A stretch of DNA of 64,000 nt from Anastrepha obliqua (lineage: Eukaryota > Arthropoda > Insecta > Diptera > Tephritidae), in assembly GCF_027943255.1 (NCBI RefSeq), contig NC_072893.1:23148001-23212000 (forward strand), read 5' to 3'. The translations under genes and the position numbers were made by a program. Position 1 is the first letter of the stretch, and each line of letters starts with the position of its first letter. Positions 44,831 to 55,828 of this stretch are shown here, in pieces. The notes beneath the pieces were generated by a model. That model did no database searches and was not told where the DNA came from. It saw nothing but the letters and a program-made list of their open reading frames with translations.

Positions 44831-47800
44831 GCGCTCGAACGCAAAGAATAGAGACGATCTATAATATAAATAACACTTAAATTTACGTTCTAAAATTTTT
44901 TTTTCACATATTCTTAAAGGATTGTATTAACATTTTATGAAATTTTTGTTTTTTTTTCGCAATTTCACAGGTATCTGTGCCCTTAAGTATAATAAATAAA
45001 TTATTTTAGTTCAAATTTGTATATCCAGTTCCTAAAACCGATATTCGTGTTTTCCATATATTTACTAGTAAATACTCATTTTATTCTGCCTTGCCCCTCA
45101 AGCAAGTCTAATAATCACACAAAAATAAAAATTCCGGCAATGAGTTCTGCTAGAGAGAACAAAAACAATATGCGCATAGCGATGATTTAAAAGCGTACGT
45201 TCGATTTTTTTAAGAGGGAAGTCAGAGTTTTCACAGTTTTGCACATTTTAATGGTACATCGACACAGGAAACTATTTGAGCTTTACATTTTAGATATATA
45301 ATCTGTTCAGTTTTTCTATGTAAAAATTAATAGGGAATATTTTTGTGGAACATTTTAATTCACTAACTTTTCACTAGAAGAGCTTTTTTGTTTACTTTGT
45401 GGAAAAGTGGAAAAAATACTCGTAACAGATGGATAGAACGGATTAAAGTATACCACAAAACTGTTTGTCATAAAATTTTACTATAAGCCTGTTAATACAT
45501 TAAAGCTCATAAACTCGAGAAATGAGTACAAAACGAAAATCTTTAAATAAATGCAAATTTCACTAGATTCTTCAATACACAATAACAAAAGCCATTGTGA
45601 GCCCATTCATATTGGACAGATACATAAACTCTTTTCGAAGATTTGGTCAAACATTTCTTTACGTAAGACTGCAAGGCCAAGTATGGAACGACTTCTGAAC
45701 AGCATCTGAAGAAATACTCAAAGTCTCTTAAATACTGGGTTGAAAGTAAATCGCTGACCTGGGTAGTGAATTTAAGGCAGGCTATTCGATAGGAAGCCAC
45801 TTGCATTTACTCAAAGAACCTCTCAAAACTATTAAAGGAACTAAGATCTCCTTGAAGTATTTCTTGTACGAGAGCTGTAGTGCAATCTCTTATCAGGCTG
45901 AAAAGGAGGAAGCTGACATTGCTGGTTTCATTAGTCACGGGAAACAGGACTCGGTTGCAATGTAGTCAGCATAGCTAACATCTACTAGCCAATAAATATT
46001 CCAGTTGGTTAGAAAATGACGATTCAGAGTGGAAATACCACTACTTCTGTGTGGCATTCGCTAAACTAAGGAATCAAATTTTTTAGCAGTTGTATTAAAA
46101 ATGGATCTCATCAAGTGGTTTTTCCTATCCTTCATCAAGATATTCATCAAATAGTTTCATCACTCTTTCTGTTTTTCATATCCATTCTTTCTGGCCTTAT
46201 TTTTAAGTTTTAAGTGCAATGAGCATTCATACCTTACATCTTCATTTATAATATCTCGACCTATTCAAATGCAATTCAATTTCTCGAGCAAAGATTCCCA
46301 ATGCAGTCACACCCCAGGCTAAGCAAATGCTATAGCCTTTAGTATATTCACAAATAATATCGTAAATCGTAATTTTAGTTGTAGTCAAAAAACAAAAAAA
46401 GATGTACCCGATATTAAATAATCCACAAGTTGAGCAGCTTTTTAATCATAGCAAAGTGCCACTAAATATGTAAAGACTTTTCCAAACGTAATCCTCCAGC
46501 CAATTTATGCACTTTTCGCACGACAAAAATGTCCGCATTCTCTATAAAAATGGTTGTACGCGTCGTATACGTAATCGTATTTCAACTTAAATTGGCAGTT
46601 AGTCATACGCCTCCGTGTACGAGCCAACGCCAACGACATTGTGTAATGAAAACATATAAATCTATGTATGTGTGTGTGTGTATGTATGGATGCGTGAGTG
46701 TGTGTGTGCGTAGTCAACGCGACCAAATGCACAAACGCGAAATGCAGCCAGGCCAACTAAAGTGGCAGAAAAAGTGAAATTTGAAGCCAACCAGCCATCC
46801 GGCCAACCTACTATCCACCGGCGAAATGTTGTCAGCAGCAGCGGCAGTTGACTAAAAATGCAATCTACCGGCCGCCTAGTGCTAGTGCCAACGTCAGCCT
46901 CTTGCACCATTCAACAGCTCTGCAATGCCTGGTGAAAACTTTGATTCCTGAGGCGAAACGAAGCGCACTGAAATCTCTCTGAAAAAAACAAAAACAATTA
47001 AAAAAATAGCGCCACCGGTGTGATAGGCTCCATGTTGTTGCTATTGTTTTTCTTTTGAGTTTGTGTTTATTTGCTTCTGGCCTTTATTTTTTTATTTGTA
47101 TTATTTTTTTTTTTTTTTGTGAAAGGAATGCAATTCTAAAAGCGTTGGGCGCGCAATTCCTTTTGCGAAGCACCAGCTGAGTCAAAAACAAAGAGGAAAA
47201 AATCAGAACAAAAAGATTTCGTGTTGTGTTGCCGGTGCGCCGTTGTTGCCTCGGCGTATTGCTTGCCACTCAGTGGTCATTTTGTTGTTGTTATTGCTCC
47301 TCTGCTGTTCTGCTGCTGGTAAATCACAAAACAATGTCACTGAAGCGGCAGCCAGGATGCACTGTTGGGCGCGTTTCTCATTTGTTGATTACAACCGACA
47401 ATCGCGACTGCAGTAAAACAACAGCAGCAACACCAACAACACAAACAGCTGCAAAAAAAGCATGGAAATAAACAAATCAACGTATCCACGAATTTGCGAA
47501 ACACAAATTGGCTTTTGATGCCACAGCCGCTTGCAGCTCACGAGTAGCGTCATGAGTTATGGATTGGGAGCATATTTTGTGGCTAAAAGCAAAATATGGC
47601 ATTTACTGTTGAGTGGCTGAATGACGGACTGCCGCCTGTCTGAGTAGCAGTGAACTGAATTTTTCGCAAGTTAGTGTAAACTTTTTTGCTTTTCATGCAT
47701 TTATTTTCGTTAAATCCTGTCTCAACTCAACTGTGGTCAGTAGTTTCACGCAAACAAACATTGTAGAGTTTCGGCATGCCAATATTGATGTGCAACAAAT

Positions 47801-48162
47801 TTCATAATAAAGTTGTACGGCGCGCGAAGTCCGGGAGTGGAGGCACAAGGACACTCATGGAAGGAGCGAAGGCTGAGTGCGGATCGCCAGGGCATCTCGT
47901 GTTGAACATTTTTGTTGTTTTATTTTTGCCCAAATGATGCTGTATTTTTGAATGTGAACTATTTTTTTTTCGGTCTACGACAGGTGGGGATATCACACTA
48001 TGGGAGGAAGGGCACCACAGCAAATGCCGTGCGCCCTAAATGGTCCGGAAATGGTTAATAAAAGGTATTGAACCTTTATTGTATTTCAATTTATGTGTTC
48101 AAAAAGCGAAATATCAGCTAAATATTAGGCTGGGGAATTTTTTTTTTAATTTCTTTAATTTA
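44831..48162. other. non-coding stretch
   Basis: No gene is recognised over 3.3 kb. It contains GT-rich simple sequence at 46665-46712 and a GC-richer patch at about 46790-47480 with CAG/CAA-type simple sequence. An unmatched 87-codon minus-strand frame lies at 45543-45806. Confidence 0.5.
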
Positions 48163-48616
48163 AAGGGTTTTCCAGTAACAGTTGTTATTTCGAATAGCCC
48201 GCTATTTCGGTAGATGTCACTTTTGATATTTGACAAGAGGAAACTACGCCATTAATAAAAATGGAACGTACACGCTTAAAGAACGCATTGAAATTATTAA
48301 AATTCACCATAAAAATGGTGAACATTTGGCAGAGACTACTCGTGAAACTCGAACATTTTTGGGTCATCGTGAAGCAGCTTGACGGACCGCAATACAGAAA
48401 TTGGCTAACAAATTCGTGCTGTTGGGGCAAGTTAGTGATGTGAAGAATAAAACCAAAACCCGTGCACGTCGCTCAAGAACAGTCGAAAATACTGCCGTTA
48501 TAGCCGAAAGTATTGAAGAAAACCCAGGTTTGTCCATTCCTCGTCGTTCTTTGGAATTTAGCATTCCACAAACGTCATTACACGGTATTTTGCATAACGA
48601 TTTGGGTATTAAGGCT

Positions 48617-49293
48617 GTAAACACAGTGCACGCTGAGACGAAGACGAAGATGAAGACGAAGCTGAAGAGAAATTGCTTGCGTTGCGAGTAAGCGAATAGG
48701 TTGCACAGTGCAAGACGAATTGGTTGCGCTTTTGTTATGTTAGTCGCAAAGGATTCCTCATCAGATGATGACCTGCTGATTGAGCAAAGCTTATATTTTA
48801 AATTAAAACGTATAAAAGTAAATAAAAAAGTATACCCTATAAATTTGGGAAGAGAAGCATTTGGTGAATTTCATCATTTGTATGATGAGCTGTGCCACGA
48901 TGAAAAGAAATTTGTGGAATATACCAGAATGACAATTAGCACATTTGATTATATTCTAATTAAAATTGAGCCACTTATTATTAAAAATTGGATTAATTTT
49001 AATAAAACGCCAATTATATGTGCTGAAAGGCTAATTGTGACGTTAAGGTAAAAATAATTTGAAATATATTCAGTTTTATGCCTTTTATTGATTCTTACTT
49101 CTCATTTAATTACTTGTTTATCGACTGTCTTAACTTAATTAACGTGCCAAAGCATAGACAGAACAAACAAACAAAAACCACGGTAACTAGCAAGCGATTC
49201 GTCTTCAAATTCAGTACAGCAGCGTTTGAAGCTGATTGCTTGCGTTTCGTCTTCATCTCCGTCTTCGTCACAGCGCGCACTGTGTTTGCAACG
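48617..49293 (+). mobile_element. PIF/Harbinger-like element nested in the rosa-like element
   Basis: Long inverted terminal repeats: left from 48618 TAAACACAGTGCACGCTG with a GACGAAGACGAAGATGAAG continuation, right the inverse with CAAACACAGTGCGCGCTG. About 40 bp match with few differences. The rosa sequence around it is duplicated as TAAGGCT (48610-48616 and 49294-49300). Harbinger elements usually make 3-bp duplications, so this is unusual or includes end decay. The internal 351-bp frame encodes a Harbinger-like N-terminal segment only; the element is deleted for the nuclease domain. Confidence 0.7.
48701..49051 (+). pseudogene. Harbinger-like transposase N-terminal segment
   Basis: An open frame of 116 codons with INLGREAFGEFHHLYDELCH, DEKKFVEYTRMTISTFDYIL and IEPLIIKNWINFNKTPI, then ICAERLIVTLR. 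The order GE(F/Y)H-L-x-x-EL, then F(F/E)x(Y/F)xRM-(S/T)xxTFD, then an ERL-x-(I/V)TLR block is the conserved N-terminal part of PIF/Harbinger transposases just before the DDE domain. It stops right after TLR at 49051. The real start may lie inside (Met at about 48737), and a splice site after the last block is possible. Confidence 0.65.
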
Positions 49294-49767
49294 TAAGGCT
49301 TATAAAGTCCAGTTAACACAAGAACTAAAGCCGGCCGATCATCAACAACCTCGTGTCTTTGCTGATTGGGTCGTTGAAATGCATGAAAATAATCCGGAAT
49401 CCCATCGAAAAATCAGCTTGAGTGATGAGGCCCATTTCCACCTCGGTGGTTTCGTCGGATCTGGGGCTCAGAAAATCCAAGAGTTATTGTTGAAAAGCCT
49501 CTTTATCCTCAACGTGTGACTGTTGGGTGCGGTTTATAGTCCGGCGGAGTCATTGGACCTTACTTTTTCGAAAATGAAGCCGGAGCAACAGTTACGGTCA
49601 ATGGATTGCGCTATCAAGAGATGATTCACAATTTTTTATGACCGAAATTGGATGGTGTTGATCCGGACAACGCTTATTTTCAACAAGATGGTGCTATGTG
49701 CAACCACACAAGCAACGAAACCACTGGTCTTTTATCAAAATAACACCTCTTATTGGGAAACCCTTTA

Positions 49768-50530
49768 TTTTTCCGTAAAATTTCCAAATCTTTATCAATC
49801 TTATCAAATCTAATCAATTTTCCAAAGCTTTATTCCAGATGTTTGGAATTTTCCGATTTTTGTCAAATATGCATCGTTTTGTTGTATAATTTGTTGCCAT
49901 TTTAAAAGTAGCTTCATAATGCCTTGACCTTTATTGGCAAAAGCTCTCGGAATCGATTTGCATAATCTTCTTTTGATACGAATTTCTTATCGATCAGAAA
50001 ATTTCGCATTGCCAGGTCCGGACTATGGTGGATGCATTATAAATTCCCAACCAAGCTTCCGGAGTTTTTGACGAGTCACTACAGACGTGTGCGGCCTTGC
50101 GTTGTCTTGATGGAACACAACACCTCTTCTGTTGCTCAATTCTGGACTTCTATGGTCAATCGCTAGCTTCAAACGGCCCAGTTGTTGACAGTAGAGATCT
50201 GAATTTAGGGTTTGGCCATACAGAAGCAACTCAAGCAAATGATTCCTTTCAAGTGCCACCAAATACACAGTAAAACCTCCCTGGCCGTTAGTCCTGATTT
50301 GGCCACCGTTTGAGGTGCTTCATCATGCTTTGACCTCTATCGTTTTCGCAAAATAATGTCGTATGTGGCCCATTTTTCATCCCCAGTCACCATGCGTTTA
50401 AGAAATGTGTCGATTTTATTCAGTTTGGCCAAAGGTTTGCAGATGGAAATTCGACCCGTCATGTTTTTTGGTATAAATTAGTCAACTAAACTTCGAGCTG
50501 CTATTTTAATCCAATTTTGCACAATTTTTT
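49768..50530 (-). pseudogene. DD34D mariner transposase, 3' part
   Basis: The minus strand reads MTGRISICKPLAKLNKIDTF near 50460, RMVTGDEKWATYDI with the first Asp near 50380, then KSGLTARE, WHLKGIICLSCF-type text, NRRGVVFHQDNARPHTS with the second Asp (50260-50100), WEFIMHPP, and after a 1-nt loss SPDLAMRNFLIDKKFVSKED down to about 49940. The block that should hold the third Asp (between PDLA and MRNF) is deleted by about nine codons. The N-terminal DNA-binding domain is missing. It abuts the rosa-like element at 49765. Confidence 0.75.
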
Positions 50531-50559
50531 TTAAATTATTGTATTTTATGGTCGATCTT

Positions 50560-51385
50560 TAGCTCCTGGGCGATGTTACTATTTGTACAACTTTGATTAT
50601 TTCTGTGATTTTATCAGATGCTGGCGACGTTCTTTGTGTTAGTAATACCTTCATCGAAATACAAGAAGGATTATCAAATGTGAAAAGCGTCTGCTTAAAG
50701 CTTGGCTTAAAAGTCAACACGCAGAAGACCAAATCTATGCAAATTAAAGTAAGCAACAACGCACAGTTCTAAGTAGTTGGAGAGGTATGCTAGTGGAGGA
50801 TATAAACGAATTTCAGTATCTCGGCTGCATCTTGATCCCAGACGGTGGTACAGCGTTTGATATTCAGCGAAGGATATCCAAGGCGGTGTGAACATCAGCC
50901 AGGCTATCTTGAGTGTGGTTTAACAAACGATGACAAGAGTAACAAAAATAAGGATTTTGATGCTTGTGTAAGATCAGTTTAATTCTACGTTAGCGAAATG
51001 TGGCACTTAATGCAAGAATCGGCACGAAAATTGCAGTTACTTATAAATACATGTTTGCGTCGTATTATCGGCATTTTGTAGACACCAACCATTGCTAACC
51101 AACGTTTGTGGCAACTAACCGAACAACAACCGATTAGAAAAGAAATCATGCGCAGAAAATATTAATGGATGGAGCATACGCTTCAAAGCAACCCGGACGA
51201 AATAGCTCATTCAGCTTTGCTGTAGAGTCCACAAGGCGCTAGAAATGGGGCACGACCTGAATTTACTTGGAGAAGGTGCAGTAATAAGAAGACCAGCAAA
51301 TAATTCAACGAACTAAAATGTGTAGCAAGAAACCGAGATTTGTGGAAATTTTTAATAGATAGACTAAGTTTTAATTAGGATGTGG
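50560..51385 (+). pseudogene. LINE RT fragment after the YADD box (RTE-like)
   Basis: The plus strand reads VILSDAGDVLCVSNTFIEIQ, GLSNVKSVCLKLGLKVNTQK, TKSMQIKVSNNAQF near 50600-50770. Then come FSISAASWSQTVVQ-type thumb text, EMWHLMQESARKLQLLINTC and LRRIIGIL near 51000-51080, and QRLWQLTEQQPIRKEIMRRK, RNGARPEFTWRR and RNRDLWK to about 51360. It is a continuous but stop-ridden ORF2 C-terminal half from the YADD position on. The family is close to the fragment at 17376-17780. Confidence 0.75.
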
Positions 51386-51584
51386 ATTGTAATATTGGAA
51401 CATGTCAACAATAATAATAATAATAAATATATTTACATCAAATTTTTCCTAGAAGTTAGGGAAACCAACGAGCGAAGGCTCACTCAAGAGAGTCTCCAAA
51501 CACTCAAAAGATCGAATTAATGGATCATCTGCTTACAGTCCTGGCTGGGTACCTAATGATTTTTTATTTTTTTGTTCTCGAACA
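51386..51584. other. short linker with (AAT)n
   Basis: A short (AAT)n tract at 51410-51427, probably the 3' tail of the preceding LINE. Confidence 0.45.
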
Positions 51585-51800
51585 CGGAACATAAAATGAG
51601 GGCACATCGTTCTTCAACACCTGAAGAAGCTGTTCAGGCCTTAAAAAAGCTTATTTTGGGTAGGTATTCGCCTCTGAGTGGCAAAAGTGCTTTGAGAACA
51701 AACGAGTGCAGAGGTGAATTGACGTCTAAGAAGAGAATTTGGAAAAACCAAAAAGCCTTTTTATATTATTATGTTTTCATTATTGGGCACACATTAAGCA
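51585..51800 (+). pseudogene. mariner transposase C-terminal fragment
   Basis: The frame reads HKMRAHRSSTPEEAVQALKK near 51590 and, after a small gap and frame change, EWQKCFEN near 51680. It matches the C-terminus of the mariner at 54083-55340 (RGQHFSTPEEAVAAF, EWQ-KCFDNW). No catalytic region remains. Confidence 0.7.
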
Positions 51801-51845
51801 AGCAACTCTTGTACGGCAAAATTACTAAGTATCAGAAAAATGTGT

Positions 51846-52585
51846 TTAAGGGGGGAGGCTGCTTTAGAGGCTTCAAAAAATCGATTTTTTCGTGGATTTT
51901 TTTGTGAAGGAAAAAAATATTCAATTAAAACGAAACTCTCAGGTTTTATTGTTATATATTTCAACAGACTTCTCACATTTTTTCATTAAAAAATATGTCA
52001 TATTGTGCCTCGTACAAGCATTTTGACGAGGCGTCTCGAGTGTGCATGTGTTGTGCGGCGGGAAAGATGCAGGTCGCAATTTTCATTAGAAACCAAAAAC
52101 CCAAAAAAAATTTTATTTTAGTATAGTATAGCTTCTAGTTAAACCAAGAAAATTAAACAAAAAGTGGGAAATTCAACAATTTTTCGCTAATTAAAAAAAA
52201 AATTTATTTTTTTGGAAAAATAAATTCACTTCAGATTGTTTAAAAAGTGGGTTAATCATAACTTTCTTAAGGTTTTTTAGGTTCAACTAGAAGAGAATTC
52301 AATTCCGAATACAATCCACGTTATCTCGTTTCGATAGGACGTTTAACTTTTTCCCTATCTTTCCCGCCAATTAGGAAAAATCGTAAAAATAAAAAACCGA
52401 GAAATCGCACTTCGAGCGATCCGGCCGCTCGTATACCTGCTCGACGCTTGCTCACAATTTCTTCTGTAACTCAGAAAATATTTTGAATTTGCTTTTGAAA
52501 TTTTGAGGACAAATTTTTGGATAGTTTGGAAAGACATTTAAGCAGAAACAAAAAATCGATTTTTTGAAGCCTCTAAAACAGGCTC
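51846..52585. mobile_element. TTAA-type non-autonomous element, right end eroded
   Basis: The left end is TTAA (51846-51849) followed by GGGGGGAGGCTGCTTTAGAG and a run to TCAAAAAATCGATTTTTT. The right end near 52547-52585 is the inverse (AAAAAATCGATTTTTTGAAG, CCTCTAAAACAGGCTC) but lacks the last CCCC-TTAA. The ends resemble those of the element at 61494-62223 (GGAGCCTGGTTTA). There is no transposase frame. TTAA targeting and G-rich ends suggest a piggyBac-type mobiliser. Confidence 0.65.
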
Positions 52586-53321
52586 AAAAGCTCACGGAAA
52601 GCTGGAGCGAAAATTTTTTTGGGCGAAATTCGAAAAATTTTGCATACAAATTTAATCAGTGCATAACCAAATATGCAAATAATGAAAAACATTTTATTCC
52701 TTACTTTCAGATCGCACAGCAATCAAGGCTTTACTAGCGCAACTTGATCGAAAACAGCTCCTAGCTTTAAAATTGGCAATTAAAAATACTCAGAAGAATT
52801 ATGAGGTGTAGCCAAGGCGAATCTATTAAAGGTGGTATCGGTAAATCAGCTGGAGTTGTTTTTTTCTTTTGCTTTCGCCGTGTCCATGTGGATGTCAGCC
52901 CAGAATGAAACAAGGCGAATTCATTCTTTGTTTTTCACTTTGCCAATACTTTGTTTTGACAATCAAACGTGCAAAATATTGTTGTGGGTCTAGTGACAGC
53001 ACCAGTAATGAATGTGCCTTGGGTGTAGCTGAAAATATTGTTTAAATAATGTGAATATTTCAATCAAATCCAATCCTTTTACTCCTTTCCAAAAGTCAAA
53101 TGCACTAAAGAAGTTTAGAAATCGGCCTACTTATGTGATTGCTACCCTAAATGTGAGAGATATTGTGCCGCCGTAGCTAACAGCAGGCAATGGTGGGCCA
53201 CCAAAGTTATCGCTGCCTTGAGAAAGATGCTCATAAAGCTCAACAGCTCTCGTTCGAAGAGAAGTGCTTATTCGCCAACTACGAGTAGGTTTTAATGCTA
53301 AAAATGATCAATTAAAATCTA
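52586..53321. other. non-coding stretch
   Basis: A direct repeat of AAGGCGAATC/TATT-like words occurs at about 52815 and 52914. Nothing else is recognised. Confidence 0.45.
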
Positions 53322-54082
53322 CAGGGTTGCCCATATTCGACGGACCCATCTGGCAACCCTGTATCTTTTGACAGAGACGTCAGATCGTTTAATGACATAC
53401 CGCGTTGGAAGCGTCAGTCCAAGCAGATTTTTACCATGGAACAGTACACGCCACGCGAGCGCTCCCAAATTGTTGACAACAAAAGAAGTCAATTGTGAAA
53501 ACTCAACGTGCGTATACAAAATTAAATAATGTGAAAAGTGCGCCGTCTAAGAACATCATTAAACGTTTGTACGAAAGGTTTTCGACCAGTGATGCTCTTT
53601 TTAATCCTAAGAGGCCAATTCGAAACCGACCAAGGCGTCGCCAGGGACATCCCAAAATCGCCGTTCTCAGCAGTTGGGCATTGCTCGGGCCACTTCACAA
53701 CGAATTATACGCATTGATTTGCATTTCTTCCCGTATAAGATTCAATTGACGCAAAGATTGTTGCCTGCGGACAAGCCTCGTCGATTGGAATGGGCCCAAA
53801 GAGTCATCGAAATGGCTGAAAATGACGAGCAATTTTGGAACAAAATCATCATGTCCGATGAGGCTCATTTCTTATTGAATGGGACGGTAAACAAGCAAAA
53901 TTGCCGTATTTACGCCACTGAAAATCCTCACGAAATTCAAGAGGTACCTACCCTTTACGACGAAAAAGTCACTGTTTGGTGCGGCGTAAGTGCGAAAATG
54001 AAGATGGTCAAGCTGTTACCGTCAATCAGGAGTGTTATCGCGATAGGATAACCACTTTTGTGATGCCAATGGGCGCCTTTTA

Positions 54083-55340
54083 TATGTCGGGATTAGAGAA
54101 CAAAAAAAATTTTAATCATCGAAAATCACTTTATTGTTTTTCAAAATATTCCCCATGAAGATCTATACACTTTTGCATACGTTTGAACCAATTGTCGAAG
54201 CACTTTGCCACTCTGAATGAGGTACCTCCAAAACATGCATTCTGAATGCCGCAACCGCTTCTTCAGGTGTCGAAAAATGTTGACCTCTCAGTTTGGTTTT
54301 TACGTACGGGAATAAAAAGAAGTCATTCGGTGCCAAGTCAGGACTATACGGCGGATGACCCATTAATTCGATGTTTTGGGTGCTCAAAAATGCAGTTGTT
54401 TGAGCCGATGTGTGAGAGCTCGCATTGTCCTGGTGAAGAGTGATCCGTCTTTGGCGATTGGTTTTCCTAATTTCTTGGAAGACAACTCGTCACCAAATGG
54501 TTGTGTACCACTCAGAATTTACTGTTCTGCGTTGTTCTAGTGGTACGGTTGCGACATGTCCAGTTTTTCCGAAAAAACAGGCGACCATTTGCTTGGAAGT
54601 GCTTCGTGCGCGAACAACGTTTGTTGGATTTGGCTCATCTTGAAACACCCATACAGTCGACTTCTGGTTACTTTCGGGCTCATACGCGTAAATCCATGAT
54701 TCATCACCTGTCTCGATGTCATAGACGTGTTTCGAAGCCCCGCGATCGTATTTTTTGAGCATTTCCTTCGACCAATCGACAAGAGCCTTTTTTTGAGCGA
54801 TTGACAAACTGTGTGGGATCCAACGCGAACACATTTTTTTGACAGTCAAATGTTTATGCAATATTGAATGTATGCTGGTCCCACTAATGCCTAAGATTGT
54901 CTCAATCTCACGATAGGTCACATGACGATCTTGCAATATCAGTTCGCGCACAGCATCAATGGTTTTCGGAACAACAACTGATTTTGGACGACCTTCACGA
55001 AACTCGTCTTGGAGTGAACTACGACCACGATTGAATTCACCATACCATCGATAAACGCTGGTCCTTGATGGAGCTTCATCGCCAAAAAATGAATTAAGTT
55101 CATCCATGCAATGTTGCTGAGTTAATCCACGTCGAAAGTTGTAAAAAATAATCGCACGAAAATGTTCACGATTTAATTCCATTTTTGGACCGAGATGAAT
55201 CCTTTAAGTTACTGTAAACAACACAAATAGCGCTGGTATTTCAAAACGTTCTGAGTATGTAAAAGCCAAAAAATGTCAAACTTTGCGATACAGCTGTCAG
55301 TTGCCAGATTGCAACACCAGGGTTGCCAAAACCCGACATA
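54083..55340 (-). mobile_element. nearly intact DD34D mariner nested in the rosa element
   Basis: The ends TATGTCGGG (54083) and CCCGACATA (to 55340) are inverse, each next to TA (54081-54082, 55341-55342). The length of 1258 bp is usual for mariner. It lies opposite to the rosa transposase, between its first and second catalytic residues. The right untranslated side (55183-55340) and left side (54083-54130) contain no other feature. Confidence 0.85.
54131..55182 (-). pseudogene. mariner transposase, one nonsense codon and one 1-nt deletion
   Basis: The start is MELNREHFRAIIFYNFRRGL at 55182. In order: the first helix-turn-helix (LTQQHCMDELNSFFGDEAPS), the GRPKS linker, a second helix-turn-helix (ILGISGTSIHSILH), WIPHSLSIAQK (the W-V/I-P-H motif of mariners), TGDESWIYAYEPES (first Asp), HQDNASSHT (second Asp), and YSPDLAPNDFFLFPYVK (third Asp, 34 residues later). 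All three catalytic Asp are present. A TGA at 54492-54490 interrupts the frame after WYTTIW, and a single-base loss near 54204 shifts the last 25 or so codons. Otherwise the length is about 350 codons, full for the family. Confidence 0.85.
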
Positions 55341-55828
55341 TAAAAGGCACCCCTCGTATTCGTCGAAAGCGTATGAGGCAGTTCTGGTTTCAACAAGACG
55401 GCGCTCGCACCACAATCGATTTTTTGAAGAAATTGTTTCCTCGTCGTTTGATGTTGAAAAATGGCGATATTGACTAGCCACCGCGTTCGCCCGACTTAAC
55501 GCCACCTGACTTCTTCTTGTGGGGATATTTAAAATCAAAGGTTTATATTAATAAGCCAAAGGCCATAGAAGAGCTCAAGAACAACAACCGTGAGGAAATA
55601 GAGCTATTCCAGCCGAAATGTTAGCTAAAACTATGGGAAATGCGGCAAAACGGGCCCAATACGCCATACAGGCTCAAGACGGCCATTTGAGACATATCCT
55701 ATTCAAAAGGTGATGTCAACAAATCTACTTGAACCAAATAAAATGATTATTATCGTCAACATCAAAAAAATTGTGTTTTTCTTTGATTTAAAAAAATCAC
55801 TTGGGTACGTCGAATATGGGCAACCCAA

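Larger units (their letters stand above)
48163..49765 (+). mobile_element. rosa-like (DD41D-type) mariner, interrupted and 3'-deleted
   Basis: The ends AAGGGTTTTCCAGTAACAG and, inverted, AAGGGTTTCCCAATAAGAG are flanked by TA at 48161-48162 and 49766-49767. The transposase starts at ATG 48261 (MERTRLK, then after frame changes IEIIKIHHKNGEH). It continues VSDVKNKTKTRARRSRTVEN, EENPGLSIPRRSLEFSIPQT, SLHGILHNDLGIKA, breaks at a Harbinger-like insertion (48617-49293), and resumes KVQLTQELKPADHQQ, FADWVVEMHENNPE, SDEAHFHLGGF (first Asp) and, decayed, FQQDGA (second Asp). The sequence then joins the 3' terminal repeat, so the third Asp and C-terminus are deleted. Confidence 0.85.
53322..55828 (+). 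mobile_element. rosa-type (DD41D) mariner carrying a nested mariner
   Basis: The left repeat CAGGGTTGCCCATATTCGAC follows TA at 53320-53321. The right repeat (GTCGAATATGGGCAACCC) ends near 55828 before TA. The transposase start is ATG 53436 (MEQYTPRERSQIV). Blocks in order: RAYTKLNNVKSAPSKNIIKR, LGIARATSQRIIRIDLHFFP, LLPADKPRRLEWAQRVIEMA, MSDEAHFLLNGTVNKQNCRI (first Asp), ENPHEIQEVPTLYDEKVTVW. Then the nested mariner 54083-55340, then FWFQQDGARTTIDFL (second Asp), PPRSPDLTPPDFFLWGYLKS (third Asp), and IPAEMLAKTMGNAAKRAQY to about 55713. Frameshifts occur near 53475 and 53630. Without the insert it is about 1.25 kb. Confidence 0.85.

Noticed and set aside
45543..45806. An 87-codon minus-strand frame as a gene
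   Set aside because: No recognisable motif and no flanking structure; kept only as an unmatched frame.
46505..47471. Frames with His/Thr or Cys-rich runs
   Set aside because: They follow CA/GT simple sequence and CAG/CAA-type repeats and resemble nothing known.
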